A DNA stretch of 64,000 nucleotides from DASZBX01 sp035943635 (lineage in GTDB: Bacteria > Actinomycetota > Actinomycetes > Streptomycetales > Catenulisporaceae). A program made the position numbers and the translations under genes. Below the pieces are notes generated by a model. It was not told where the DNA came from and searched no databases. It saw only the letters and a list, made by a program, of their open reading frames with translations. Numbering within the stretch: position 1 is the first letter of the stretch; every line of letters starts with the position of its first letter. Positions 16,856 to 25,824 of this stretch are shown in pieces. The DNA lies in the NCBI GenBank assembly GCA_035943635.1, contig DASZBX010000035.1, positions 43,807 through 107,806 of the forward strand, read 5' to 3'.

Positions 16856-17203
16856 CTACTCGTCGAGGGCCGGATCGTCCATGATCTCGCGGACCTCCTG
16901 GGCGCAGCGACAGGCGACGGCGATCTTGGCCGCCCACGCCAGCGCCTGCTCCCGCGTGGCCACGTCGACGATGGTCAGCCCGCCCATGAACGCCTTGCCC
17001 TCCGGAGCCGGCCCGTCGGTGACCTTCCCGTCGGTGTCCACCACGCTCACCTCCCGGTAGCTGGTCAGCCCGCCGCCGAACACGAACACGCCCGCCTCCT
17101 GAGCCTCCCGGATCACCGCGTGCGCCGCGTCGGACACCGCCGGCAGGTCCTCCTCGGGGAAGACCATCGCGCCGTCGTCGAACGAAATCAGATACTTCGT
17201 CAT
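16856..17203 (-). CDS. YCII-related (DGPF-type) protein
   Basis: 115 residues with the ferredoxin-like YCII fold: MTKYLISFDDG start, a central His/Asp-poor helix, and DGPAPEGKAFMGGLTIVDV matching the DGPF signature strand. Such proteins often accompany ECF sigma factors, but none is adjacent here (the damaged sigma gene lies 37 kb away). GAGTGTGAC precedes ATG 17203. Its biochemical role is unknown. Confidence 0.82.
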   Translation of the reverse strand: MTKYLISFDDGAMVFPEEDLPAVSDAAHAVIREAQEAGVFVFGGGLTSYREVSVVDTDGKVTDGPAPEGKAFMGGLTIVDVATREQALAWAAKIAVACRCAQEVREIMDDPALDE

Positions 17204-17658
17204 GTCACACTCCTCATCCCGTCGGCCGCCTCCGGCCGTACCTCGCCCCGGCCGCGAACGCCTCGCCCCGAGTCCGGCGCCCTGCCGGCAAAGATGCTCT
17301 CACCGCACCATCATGGCTTGGGGGTCCGACACGAACGGGTAGCGGGAGCTCGGTAGGCGGGTGATTCGCCCGTTCGCCGGTATGACGCCGCAGCCTGTCA
17401 GTACGCCAGGCGAAGACGGGGCGGCTCGGCAAAATGACAGGAACCTGATACGCGGACGCCGCACATCTGATCTTTGATACTGCCCGAACCTTCAACTATA
17501 TCGAGCAAGTAAATATTCTACATCCTGATTCACGTAATCGTTATGCAAAAATCATTCTCCGGTTGCGCAACCCCGTTGCCATCGTCACGGCCGCGCAGTG
17601 TTCTGAGTGTGCACCGCCTCCATCCGAAGCGACACACCAAACGGAGACTCGCCAACCC
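17204..17658. other. Long A/T-rich intergenic region upstream of the phospholipase D-like gene
   Basis: 455 bp without a credible gene. The part from 17455 to 17560 is unusually A/T-rich for this genome (for example CAAGTAAATATTCTACATCC) and likely holds promoter or regulator sites for the secreted protein downstream. No confident -35/-10 pair or known operator was identified. Confidence 0.35.
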
Positions 17659-18648
17659 ATGATCAGCATACGACGCACCGCTCTGGTCGCGGCCCTGCTC
17701 GGCACCACCGCGGCCGCCGCCCTGGCCGCCGGTCCGGCCCAGGCCGCGGACCCCTACTCGGCGTTCGTGTTCTCGCTCAGCAGTTCCGAGCCGACGATCT
17801 ACTCGTTCATCAACGCCGCCACCTCCTCGCTCAACATGACCATGTACGAGCTCAACGACACCACCGCGGTCAACGACCTGATCGCCCGGGAGAAGGCCGG
17901 CGTGACCGTCCGGGTCATCCTGGACCAGGCCGAGAAGTCGACCAACCAGACCGCGTACAACAACCTCAAGGCCGGCGGCGTCGGGGTGGTCTGGTCGTAC
18001 ACGAAGTACACCTACACGCACCAGAAGACCATCACGATCAACAACGACGAGTCGCTGGTGCTGACCGGCAACCTGACCTCCGAGTACTACTCGACCACCC
18101 GCGACTACGGGGTCTTCGACACCGACGCGGCCGACGTCTCGGCGATCACGACCGTGTTCAACGACGACTACAAGCACTCGACCGTGACCCCGAGCGACGG
18201 CGACAACCTGCTGTGGTCCCCGACCACCGCGCAGTCCCGCCTGGTCAGCTTCGTCAACGGCGCGACCAAGACCCTCGACATCGAGGAGGAGGAGTTCAGC
18301 GACTCCGCGGTCGTCAAGGCGATCGTGGCCCGGGCCAAGGCGGGCGTGAAGGTGCGGATCGTGCTGGAGGACCCGGCCGACTACTCCTCCGAGGTCACCT
18401 CGGTCGAGAACGCCGGCGGCACCGTGGTCGGCTACGACTCGCCGACCGGCTTCTACATGCACGCCAAGGTGATGGTCGCGGACTACGGCCTGTCCACCGC
18501 CTCGGTCGAGGTCGGCTCGATGAACGACACCAGCAACTCGCTCGGCTCCAACCGCGAGCTCGGCATCATCCTGAACGACTCCGGCGTCGAGTCGACCGTC
18601 GAGAACGCCTTCGTCAGCGACTTCAACGGCGGGGCCTCGGCGAAGTGA
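17659..18648 (+). CDS. Secreted phospholipase D-like protein (two HKD motifs, first one altered)
   Basis: 329 residues with a classical signal peptide (residues 1-30, cleavage after AQA). Two PLD repeats follow. The second motif, H268-x-K270-xxxx-D275 (MHAKVMVAD), is canonical. The first, H121-x-K123-xxxx-N128 (THQKTITIN), has Asn in place of Asp. The fold matches bacterial PLD-family nucleases or phosphodiesterases, acting outside the cell. ATG 17659 has GGAGAC upstream; the frame extends further up without a site. Monocistronic, with a strong hairpin terminator about 145 bp downstream. Confidence 0.85.
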   Translation: MISIRRTALVAALLGTTAAAALAAGPAQAADPYSAFVFSLSSSEPTIYSFINAATSSLNMTMYELNDTTAVNDLIAREKAGVTVRVILDQAEKSTNQTAYNNLKAGGVGVVWSYTKYTYTHQKTITINNDESLVLTGNLTSEYYSTTRDYGVFDTDAADVSAITTVFNDDYKHSTVTPSDGDNLLWSPTTAQSRLVSFVNGATKTLDIEEEEFSDSAVVKAIVARAKAGVKVRIVLEDPADYSSEVTSVENAGGTVVGYDSPTGFYMHAKVMVADYGLSTASVEVGSMNDTSNSLGSNRELGIILNDSGVESTVENAFVSDFNGGASAK

Positions 18649-18791
18649 CGGCCGTGACCTCGTGACGTTTGCCGTTCCGCGGTAAGGCAATACGGCAATC
18701 CTGTACCGAGGGCGTCCGGGCGGCGAGATCGTCCGGGCGGTTGCAACACCCGTGGTGGAAACACCGAGTAACTGAGGAACCTGAGTAACTG

Positions 18792-18826
18792 GGCGGCCCT
18801 GGCCCGTAGAGGGAGCCAGGGCCGCC
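18792..18826. terminator. Bidirectional hairpin terminator
   Basis: GGCGGCCCTGGC pairs perfectly with GCCAGGGCCGCC across an 11-nt loop. It lies between the PLD-like gene (+) and the flavoprotein gene (-), which converge here, so it can serve both. No T-run, as usual in actinomycetes. Confidence 0.8.
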
Positions 18827-18925
18827 GCTCTCAGCGTAACGTGGATCTTCTTCCCAGGCCGGGTGTTCGCGCGAAGCTGCCGGAACCGGCGCAATCCGCG
18901 AATGCACCCGGACTCGGACTCCCGG

Positions 18926-19963
18926 TCAGGCGTGCGCGACCTGGTTGACGATGGCGGTGAAGACGCGGGGGAGCCGGGCTGCGGCCGGGACGATCAGCGG
19001 GCCGACGAGCGAGGTGTGCCGGGCTCGGAGCAGCCCGTTGGTCAGCAGGCTCGACTTGCGCGAGACCCGTCGCCATTCGTGGTCGTAGTCGCCCGCGCGG
19101 TCGGTGCGCAGGCACTCGATCAGCACGGCGGCCTGGGCGAGCGCGACGCTGATCCCCTCGCCGGTCAGGGCGTCGATGTACCCTGATGCGTCGCCGACCA
19201 GGAGGACGTTCGACCGGCCGCGGCGGCGGACGTCCTGGCGCAACGGGCCCGCGCCGCGGACCGCGGTGGCCGGCTCGGCGTCGGTCAGGCGCTTGTACAG
19301 CAACGGGAACGCGGAGAGCCGCTCGTCGAAGTGCTCGTGCGCCTCGGCATCGGCCCGGCCGAGGATCGCGACGCCGATCACGTCGTCGGACACCGGCGTG
19401 ACATACGCCTCCGAGCCGGCGGCCCAGTGCACCTCCACGAGATCGGTCCACGGCGCCATCCGATAGTGACGCCGAAGCCCGAACCTGGGTCGCCGCGTCG
19501 GATCAGGAACCAGTCCGCACGCGCGCCGAATCGACGAATGCAGCCCGTCCGCACCGACCAGATAGCGGGCCCGAATCCCTTCCGCCTCAACACAATCAGG
19601 CGACTGATCGAACCCTGTCACGCGCGTCGGCACGGTCCGCACGCCGAGCTCCGCCGCCCTGGCCGCCATCGCCTCGTGCAGCACGGTTCGGCGGACGCCC
19701 AAGCCGGTCGCGCCGCCGCGGAAGAGCGCGTCGACGCTGTGCTTGGCGTCCTGATACCGGATGCCGCGGATGACATGCCCGGACGGCTCCACTCCCAGCG
19801 TGCGCAAGCGGCCCACGGCGGCCGGCATCAACCCTTCCCCGCACGCCTTGTCCACGGGAGCGCTGCGCGGCTCGGCGACGACGACCTCCATTCCCGCCTG
19901 CGCGCCCAGGATCGCGGTCGCGAGCCCGGCCGGCCCGCCGCCGACGACCAAGAGGTCGATCAT
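18926..19963 (-). CDS. FAD-dependent oxidoreductase of the type III PKS cluster (geranylgeranyl-reductase family)
   Basis: 345 residues. VVGGGPAGLATAILGAQAG (residues 6-24) is the FAD site. DKACGEGLMP near 43 is the family's flavin-contact motif, and LVGDASGYIDALTGEGISVAL near 275 is the GD motif. Its ATG starts one base past the methyltransferase stop, so it is the last gene of the operon. In the related srs and agq clusters the flavoprotein hydroxylates the alkylresorcinol ring to a hydroquinone. A reductase acting on the prenyl chain is the alternative, given its family. Confidence 0.85.
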   Translation of the reverse strand: MIDLLVVGGGPAGLATAILGAQAGMEVVVAEPRSAPVDKACGEGLMPAAVGRLRTLGVEPSGHVIRGIRYQDAKHSVDALFRGGATGLGVRRTVLHEAMAARAAELGVRTVPTRVTGFDQSPDCVEAEGIRARYLVGADGLHSSIRRACGLVPDPTRRPRFGLRRHYRMAPWTDLVEVHWAAGSEAYVTPVSDDVIGVAILGRADAEAHEHFDERLSAFPLLYKRLTDAEPATAVRGAGPLRQDVRRRGRSNVLLVGDASGYIDALTGEGISVALAQAAVLIECLRTDRAGDYDHEWRRVSRKSSLLTNGLLRARHTSLVGPLIVPAAARLPRVFTAIVNQVAHA

Positions 19964-19965
19964 GC

Positions 19966-20538
19966 TCACGCCGCCTCGGGCCCGGTCCCGACGCCGGTCC
20001 CCACCCCGACTCCGCCCAGGTCCGACGAGCCCAGAACCGTTGCCAGCGCACGGGTTTCGCAGCGCAGCCGCACGGTCAGCAGCGCCGCATTCAGACAGCT
20101 GAAGGCCACCGCGGTGATCCACGCCGAACCCGCCAACGGCAACGCGACGCCCTCCACCACCACAGCGACATAGTTCGGGTGGTTCAAGTACCGATACGGC
20201 CCGGACCTGACCAGCGGCAGGCCCGGCACGACGATGACCCGGGTGTTCCAGCGCGGCCCGAGCGTGGCGATGCACCACCAGCGCAGGCCCTGCGCGGCGA
20301 GTTCGATCACGATCATCGTCCAGCCCAGCGCCGGCACGAACGACCTGTGCGCGAGCAGCGGCTCGACCAGGCAGCCGGCCAGCAGCCCGGTGTGCAGGAC
20401 GACCATCACCGGATAGTGGCCGCGCCCGGTCTCGACGCCGCCGCGCGCCGTGCTCCAGGCCGCATTGCGTTTGGCCACCAGAAGTTCCGCGATCCGCTCG
20501 AAGCCGACCGCGAGCAGCAGGGCGAAGTAGACGACCAT
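19966..20538 (-). CDS. ICMT-family methyltransferase of the phenolic lipid cluster
   Basis: 190 residues, integral membrane, with four or five hydrophobic segments. The C-terminal GPYRYLNHPNYVAVVVEG is the isoprenylcysteine carboxyl methyltransferase signature for SAM binding. In srs/agq-type operons this enzyme O-methylates the alkylresorcinol or hydroquinone. ATG 20538 lies 35 bp after the PKS stop. The last 15 residues are Gly/Val-rich and probably disordered. Confidence 0.85.
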   Translation of the reverse strand: MVVYFALLLAVGFERIAELLVAKRNAAWSTARGGVETGRGHYPVMVVLHTGLLAGCLVEPLLAHRSFVPALGWTMIVIELAAQGLRWWCIATLGPRWNTRVIVVPGLPLVRSGPYRYLNHPNYVAVVVEGVALPLAGSAWITAVAFSCLNAALLTVRLRCETRALATVLGSSDLGGVGVGTGVGTGPEAA

Positions 20539-20573
20539 CAGAATCCTGTCTTCCAGTGTCGGTGTGGGCCCGG

Positions 20574-21647
20574 CTACCAGCGCAGCAGGACGAGTTCGAT
20601 GCTGACCCCGGGACCGAGCCCGACCATCAGCCCGAACGTGCCCGGCGGCGGGCGGCGCGTGCTCGCGGTCTGCTGGAGCACGTGCAGGATCGAGGCGGAG
20701 GACAGGTTGCCGACGAGCGCGAGCGACCGGCGGGACGTGGCCAGCGCGTCGTCGGCGAGGCCGAGGCTGCGTTCGACCGCGTCGATCACGTTCGGGCCGC
20801 CCGGGTGGCAGATCCAGCTGCCGATGTCGGCGGCGGTCAGGCCGTGCTCGTCCAGGAAGGCATCGACCGCGTTGCCGAGGTGCCGCTGGACCACCTCGGA
20901 CAGTTCGGTGGTCAGCACGATCCGGAAGCCCTCGGCGCCCAGCCGCCAGCCGAGCACCTCGCGCGAGTCGGGGCACACCTCGCTGCGGGTGGCCACGATC
21001 TGCGGGCCGTCGGCCGACCGGTCTCCGTCGCCCCGCCGCGTTTCCTCACCGCGCGCGACCACGGCCACCGCGCCGTCCCCGAACAGGCTGCTGACCACCA
21101 GGTCGGCCGTGGTCGGGCTGGTCAGCGGCAGGCTCAGCGAGCACAGTTCGACGGCGAGCAGCACCGCGGCCTGGCCCGGCCAGCCGAGCAGGTAGTCGTG
21201 CACGCGGGCCAGCCCGGCCGCCCCGGCCACGCAGCCGAGGCCGAACATCGGCACCCGTTTGACCGTCGGCTTCAGGCCCAGCCGGGCGATCAGTGCGACG
21301 TCCAGCGACGGCACCGCGACGCCGGTCACCGACGTGACCATCAGCAGGTCCACGTCCTCGGCCGCGACCTCGGCCTGATCCAGCGCGCCGCGGATCGCCT
21401 GTTCACCCAGAAGAGTGGCGTGCTCGATGTACAGGTCGTTCGTCGGACCGAGTCCGTGCAGTTTCCCGTAGTCGGCCAGCGGCAGGGCGGTGTGCCGGGT
21501 GTCCACGGACGCGTTCGTGTACAGCCGATTGATCAGGGCTTGCTGGGTGGAGTCGGACGCGCACAGATCCGCGGTCATCCGGGCGAGCGCGGACTGCGGG
21601 TGGCGGTGGATCGGCAGGGCGCAGCACACGGCCGCGATCCGCGTCAT
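20574..21647 (-). CDS. Type III polyketide synthase (alkylresorcinol/alkylpyrone type)
   Basis: 357 residues of the chalcone-synthase fold. The catalytic triad is visible: Cys139 in MFGLGCVAGAAGL, His281 in WICHPGGPNV and Asn314 in LVGNLSSAS. The sequence style resembles SrsA/PKS11/AgqA enzymes that extend a fatty acyl starter with malonyl-CoA units, more than RppA-type naphthalene synthases. The flanking UbiA, methyltransferase and flavoprotein genes support an alkylresorcinol product that is then methylated, oxidised and prenylated. Confidence 0.93.
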   Translation of the reverse strand: MTRIAAVCCALPIHRHPQSALARMTADLCASDSTQQALINRLYTNASVDTRHTALPLADYGKLHGLGPTNDLYIEHATLLGEQAIRGALDQAEVAAEDVDLLMVTSVTGVAVPSLDVALIARLGLKPTVKRVPMFGLGCVAGAAGLARVHDYLLGWPGQAAVLLAVELCSLSLPLTSPTTADLVVSSLFGDGAVAVVARGEETRRGDGDRSADGPQIVATRSEVCPDSREVLGWRLGAEGFRIVLTTELSEVVQRHLGNAVDAFLDEHGLTAADIGSWICHPGGPNVIDAVERSLGLADDALATSRRSLALVGNLSSASILHVLQQTASTRRPPPGTFGLMVGLGPGVSIELVLLRW

Positions 21648-21816
21648 CTCAGCTGTTCCAGCAGCTCGGCGCCCGGTTGCGGCGCGGCGGGAGCGTTGGC
21701 GCGCCGAGGTTTGGAACGGTCCGCCGGGGCACTGGCGACGTGGCTGCGTTGGTCGAACACGGCTGGCTCCTCAAGGCAGTCACGAGCGGCGTCGGCGCGT
21801 GGACCGGTCGACCGAC

Positions 21817-22692
21817 TTACGTCAGGATTACCCCGCCCACCGCGAATAATGCGGTGTCGATGGCGGCGATCGCGATCGCGGCCAGGAACGGTCCGCGCCC
21901 GGCGGCCCGCGCGCCGACCACCGCGAGCACGGCCGCCGCGGCGAACCCGGCCTGGGCGATCCGGTGCTGCCCGGCCCCGGGCGCCAGCGCGATCATCGCG
22001 GACGCGCCGAGCAGCAGCACCAGCGCGACCAGCCGCACCGCCCCGGCCCCGGCCGCCTCGGCCACCCGCTGCGGCAGCCCGCGCACCCCGGCGGCCCGGT
22101 CCCCGGCCAGGTCCGGCAGCACGTTGGCGAAGTGCGCGCCGAGCCCGAGCAGCGCCGCGACGGCCAGCGCCCACGGCCGGGCGAGCGGGTGCCCGGGCAG
22201 CGTGCTCGCGGCGAACTCGGGGATCAGGCCGAAGCCGATGGCGTAGAGCAACCCGGAGGCCAGCGTGCCTTTGAGCCCGGCGTTGTACGCCCACCCCGCC
22301 GCCAGCATGACCACGTTGACGATCCCGGTGGACGTGCCGATCGCGAAGCACGGCACGACGGCCGCGGCCAGTGCGACGCAGGCCGCGGCGAAGACCGCGC
22401 GGGCACTGATCCGGCCGGTCGCGACGGGCTTGTCGGCGCGCCCGGCGGCGGCGTCGGCGGGGGCGTCGAAGACGTCGTTGGACCAGCCGATGGACAACTC
22501 CCCGGCCAGCACCGCGAACGGGACGAGGACCGGCCCGATCCCGTGCGGCGCGGCCCGGGCGACCAGCAGCGAGATCATGCCGGTGATGGCGAGCGACGGA
22601 CCGAGGTGGCTGGTTCGGATCAAGGCGTTCAGATGGCCGAAGGCCGCGGCCCGCCCGGCGCCGGGACCTGCGGGACGGCTCGACGGTCTCAT
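21817..22692 (-). CDS. UbiA-family prenyltransferase of the phenolic lipid cluster
   Basis: 291 residues with about eight membrane helices. The two prenyl-diphosphate/Mg sites are seen as SNDVFDAPAD (NDxxDxxxD, near residue 71) and DLAGDRAAG (near 193). It should transfer an isoprenoid (geranyl or longer) to the aromatic product of the PKS. First gene of the operon, with a 169-bp gap before the PKS gene that might hold a second promoter. In the Actinoplanes agq cluster the UbiA homologue makes an O-prenyl ether; that activity here is inference. Confidence 0.9.
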   Translation of the reverse strand: MRPSSRPAGPGAGRAAAFGHLNALIRTSHLGPSLAITGMISLLVARAAPHGIGPVLVPFAVLAGELSIGWSNDVFDAPADAAAGRADKPVATGRISARAVFAAACVALAAAVVPCFAIGTSTGIVNVVMLAAGWAYNAGLKGTLASGLLYAIGFGLIPEFAASTLPGHPLARPWALAVAALLGLGAHFANVLPDLAGDRAAGVRGLPQRVAEAAGAGAVRLVALVLLLGASAMIALAPGAGQHRIAQAGFAAAAVLAVVGARAAGRGPFLAAIAIAAIDTALFAVGGVILT

Positions 22693-22875
22693 GGGTCGAT
22701 CCTGCTGGACGCTGCATCGCCCGTCAACGATGCGGACGGCCGGGGTCTCGGCGGCTGGATCTCGCGGTGTTGCCGCGGGTCGCCACTGCGCGTCGTGGGC
22801 GGCGTTGTCGGCGCGGGATGGCAGGCTGGCTGACTGGCGGCATCGAGATCACGATCGACGGGATGAGGACCGACC

Positions 22876-23430
22876 ATGGCCGGCACGCCGACTCCACTGC
22901 ACTTCTCCGAGCGCTGGCCGGACGATCGGCGGGTCGCCCCGCGCGACGTCGGCGACGAACGGCAGGTACTGACCTCGGTGCTGGACTGGCATCGCAAGAC
23001 CCTGGAGGTCAAGTGCGCCGGGGTGCCGGGCGAGCGGTTGGCCGAACGTTCCGTGCCGCCGTCGACGCTGTCGCTGCACGGGCTGGTCCGGCATCTGGCC
23101 GGAGTCGAGCGCTGGTGGTTCCAGGTGCAGTTCGCGGGCGAGGACGTGCCGCTGCTGTACTACACCGATGAGCAGCCGGACCTGGATTTCGACTTCGCCG
23201 AGACCGGCGCCGATCCCGCCGAGGACCTGGAGGTCTGGCGGGCCGAGTGCCGCAAGTCCCGCGCGATCGTCGCCGCGGCGCCGTCACTCGACGCGACCGG
23301 GATCCGCAAGCGCACCGGCGAGCCGATCTCGTTGCGCAAAATCCTGGTCGACATGATCGCGGAGTACGCGCGGCACAGCGGCCACGCGGACCTGCTGCGC
23401 GAGCGGATCGACGGGGTGACCGGACACTAG
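22876..23430 (+). CDS. DinB/DUF664-family protein
   Basis: 184 residues, four-helix-bundle type. The putative metal-binding histidines are in LHGLVRHLAGVERWWF (residues 72-87) and EYARHSGHADLLRERIDG at the C terminus. Members are metal-dependent thiol (mycothiol or bacillithiol) S-transferases or of unknown role. ATG 22876 follows a GATGAGGACC site. It is divergent from the UbiA operon with a 183-bp gap and has no functional link to it. Confidence 0.85.
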   Translation: MAGTPTPLHFSERWPDDRRVAPRDVGDERQVLTSVLDWHRKTLEVKCAGVPGERLAERSVPPSTLSLHGLVRHLAGVERWWFQVQFAGEDVPLLYYTDEQPDLDFDFAETGADPAEDLEVWRAECRKSRAIVAAAPSLDATGIRKRTGEPISLRKILVDMIAEYARHSGHADLLRERIDGVTGH

Positions 23431-23561
23431 CGGGGCGGGCGCGGCGGGGGAATGCGGATGTTCTGTCTGTGGACGTACCCGTTCTGTCGGTGCGGCTGCT
23501 GCTAGCATCCGCGCATCGTTGATCAGATCTTCTGACTGCCGCCGTCGTGGGGAGCCTGTCT

Positions 23562-24017
23562 GTGTCTGTGGTTTTCAGCCTTGGCCGCGGCGTGGCGGTC
23601 AGGCTCAGGGGCGTCGGCGGTTTCTTCTGCCTGCAGTGCGAGGAGCCTCGCGAATACGAGCGCCGCGAGTGGCGTTCCCGGCGGATGTGGGCGAACCTCG
23701 TGCCCGCGGAGGCGCGGTGGCGCGAGTTCATACTCTGCCGCACCTGCGACAGTACTTTCCGGGTCGAATGCCTGGACGAGTCGTCCGAGGCGTTCGCGGA
23801 AGAATTAACTATAGATGTTCCTGACAGTGCGATATTCACCAGTTTGCGCTCCGGGCATCAGATACCGCGGCAACGATCCGCGTCGTCGTCCGCCACGATC
23901 GAGTACGAGACCCGGGAAGCCGGCCCCGACGACCCCCGCCGCGGCCCGACCGAGGAGATCCGCTTCACCCCGAGGCCGAACGCCCTCGTCGCCTACTCCT
24001 CCGCGCGACGGCACTGA
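23562..24017 (+). CDS. Zinc-ribbon protein of unknown function
   Basis: 151 residues from GTG 23562, chosen because GGGGAG lies 7 nt upstream. Two knuckles, FFCLQCE and LCRTCDSTFRVEC, are about 35 residues apart and form a probable four-Cys zinc site. The C-terminal half is polar and Arg/Glu/Pro-rich, likely disordered. Small hydrophobic N terminus but no convincing signal peptide. It stands alone between DinB and the cobalamin operon. Confidence 0.62.
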   Translation: MSVVFSLGRGVAVRLRGVGGFFCLQCEEPREYERREWRSRRMWANLVPAEARWREFILCRTCDSTFRVECLDESSEAFAEELTIDVPDSAIFTSLRSGHQIPRQRSASSSATIEYETREAGPDDPRRGPTEEIRFTPRPNALVAYSSARRH

Positions 24018-24061
24018 CCTGCGGATCCGGTTTCACGAACCACGCGGCCCGGCGCCGGAGG

Positions 24062-24244
24062 TCACTTTCCGGCGACGAGGATGCCGAACGCGCCGAGCAG
24101 CACGGAACCCAGTCCGATCAGCGCGAGATTCCTGAGCCCCCGCCGCGTCGCCGGTCCGCGGTCCGACCTCGGCAACCCTTGCGGCGCCAGCAGCGGGACG
24201 AGCCCGATCAGGCCGGACGCGCACGCGGCGAACGAGAGCCTCAA
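24062..24244 (-). CDS. Possible small membrane protein at the end of the cobalamin operon
   Basis: 60 residues from TTG 24244, 12 bp past the cbiX stop. Two hydrophobic stretches (about 5-22 and 40-57) are joined by an Arg-rich loop. The spacing suggests co-transcription with the cobalamin genes, but the start codon is poor and no family is recognised. It may be spurious. Confidence 0.35.
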   Translation of the reverse strand: MRLSFAACASGLIGLVPLLAPQGLPRSDRGPATRRGLRNLALIGLGSVLLGAFGILVAGK

Positions 24245-24256
24245 CCGTCACATCAC

Positions 24257-25156
24257 CTAGTGCGCGGCCTCGTGATCGTGAGGGTGGGCATGCCCGTGAT
24301 GATGGCCGGCCGGGTCGTCGGGATGGTCGTGCGGGTGTTGGGGCTGGCCGACTCGGTTCTCGAAGCCGGGCATGGCGATCCGGTACACGCACGCGTCACA
24401 GTTCACTGTCACCCTGCCGCCGATCGCCTCCCGGTACCGCTCCAGCACCAGGTCGGCGAGGCCGTCGCAGTCTCCGATCACGTCGGCCACCTCCACTGCG
24501 ACGTCCGGCTGCCCGGCCGCGTACTGGCGGACCTGCTCGCCGATCCGGGTCGGCAGGATGCCGGGGAACAGGAAGTACGGCAGCACGGTGATACGCCGTG
24601 CGCCGAGTGTGCGCAGGCGGGCCAGGCCTTCCGGGACGGACGGATGGGCCAGCGAAACGAACGCCGCCTCGACCTGCTCGACTCCCCGGCCCACCGACGT
24701 CTCCCAGAGCAGCCGCGCGGCCCGGTACAGGTCGGCGTTGGCATCCGGATCGGTGGTGCCGCGGCCGACCAGCAGGATCGCGTCGGGGTCGGGCTGTTTG
24801 CTGGCCGCGAGGCGTTCGCGCAGCAGGTCGAGCAGGACCGGGTGCACGCCGAGCGGGCGGCCGTAGCGGGTGCGCAGGCCCGGGTGGCGTTCGCGTTCGC
24901 GGGCCAGGGCGGCCGGGATGTCGCCCTTGGCGTGGCCGGCCGCGAGCAGGATCAGCGGGACCGCGGCCACGTCGCGGTGGCCGGCCGCGACCAGGCCTTC
25001 GACCGCGTCCTTGAGCGGCGGCGCGGACAGTTCGATGAAGCCGCCGGACACGGCGTCGGCGCCGCAGCGCACGCCCACCCGGCGTACGAAGCGGCGGAAC
25101 TCCTCGGCGCCGACCTCGTCCCGAGTGCCGTGGCCGACGATCAGCAGGGCGCTCAT
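24257..25156 (-). CDS. cbiX: Sirohydrochlorin cobaltochelatase CbiX with metal-binding tail
   Basis: 299 residues. The long two-domain CbiX inserts Co2+ into sirohydrochlorin. Active-site histidines are in LIVGHGTRDE (residue 9) and LLAAGHAKGD. The C terminus carries NCDACVYR (CxxC) followed by a tail in which about a third of residues are His, as in CbiX proteins with an Fe-S or metal-storage tail. ATG 25156 overlaps the cobH stop by 4 nt. It is the last clear gene of the riboswitch operon. Its presence with CobN raises the question of when cobalt is inserted. Confidence 0.92.
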   Translation of the reverse strand: MSALLIVGHGTRDEVGAEEFRRFVRRVGVRCGADAVSGGFIELSAPPLKDAVEGLVAAGHRDVAAVPLILLAAGHAKGDIPAALARERERHPGLRTRYGRPLGVHPVLLDLLRERLAASKQPDPDAILLVGRGTTDPDANADLYRAARLLWETSVGRGVEQVEAAFVSLAHPSVPEGLARLRTLGARRITVLPYFLFPGILPTRIGEQVRQYAAGQPDVAVEVADVIGDCDGLADLVLERYREAIGGRVTVNCDACVYRIAMPGFENRVGQPQHPHDHPDDPAGHHHGHAHPHDHEAAH

Positions 25157-25824
25157 ACGCGTGGTCCTTCCAGGGGAGTGGCGGGGTCGTGGTACAGCAG
25201 GGCGTTGAGTGCGGCGGCGGCGACCGCGGAGCCGCCCTTGCCGGAGACGTTCGAGACGGCGCGCCCGCGCAGGACGGGAACGGATCCGGCCGCGTCGCGC
25301 AGGGCCCGCTTGGACTCCTGGGCGCCGACGAAGCCGACCGGCAGGCCGATCACGAGCAGCGGACGGTATTCCCCGGCCCGCTCGACCAGCTCGAACAACG
25401 CGGTCGGCGCGCAGCCGATCACGTAGATCGCGCCGGGCCCGGCCGCCTCGGCCGCGAGGCGCAGCGCGGCGGCCGAGCGGGTGATCCCGGCGTCGGCGGC
25501 CAGGGCGGCGGCGCGCGGGTCGGTGATCCGGCATACCGCCGCCCGCTTGGTGATCCCGGCCGCGACCATCGCGACGTCGGCCACGACCGGCACGCCTCGG
25601 CCCAGGGCCGCGACCGCCTCGGCCAGGACCGTCTCATCCGGGACGACCAGATCCGTGGCGTAGTCGAGATCCGCGCTGGCGTGCACGACGCGTTCGAGCA
25701 CCGCGCGGGCCAGCGGCGGCAGCGAATCAGTGTGCGGATACTGCTCGGTCAGCTGCCTGCGCAGGATCGCGTAGGACTCCTGCTCGATGGCGTGGATCGT
25801 TCTGGTGCTGTTCGTCGCGTTCAT
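25153..25824 (-). CDS. cobH: Precorrin-8X methylmutase
   Basis: Moves the C11 methyl group to C12 to give hydrogenobyrinate (or cobyrinate). 223 residues, starting MNATNSTRTIHAIEQESYAI. The conserved RVVHASADLDYATDL segment (active-site His) and VVADVAMVAAGITKR are present, as is YVIGCAPTALFEL. ATG 25824 overlaps the ferredoxin stop (ATGA). Confidence 0.94.
   Translation of the reverse strand: MNATNSTRTIHAIEQESYAILRRQLTEQYPHTDSLPPLARAVLERVVHASADLDYATDLVVPDETVLAEAVAALGRGVPVVADVAMVAAGITKRAAVCRITDPRAAALAADAGITRSAAALRLAAEAAGPGAIYVIGCAPTALFELVERAGEYRPLLVIGLPVGFVGAQESKRALRDAAGSVPVLRGRAVSNVSGKGGSAVAAAALNALLYHDPATPLEGPRV

Noticed and set aside
18690..18790. Short direct repeat GAGTAACTG and TTGCCG/CGGCAA pair after the PLD-like gene
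   Set aside because: Too short to stand out from chance. The nearby 12-bp hairpin explains termination.
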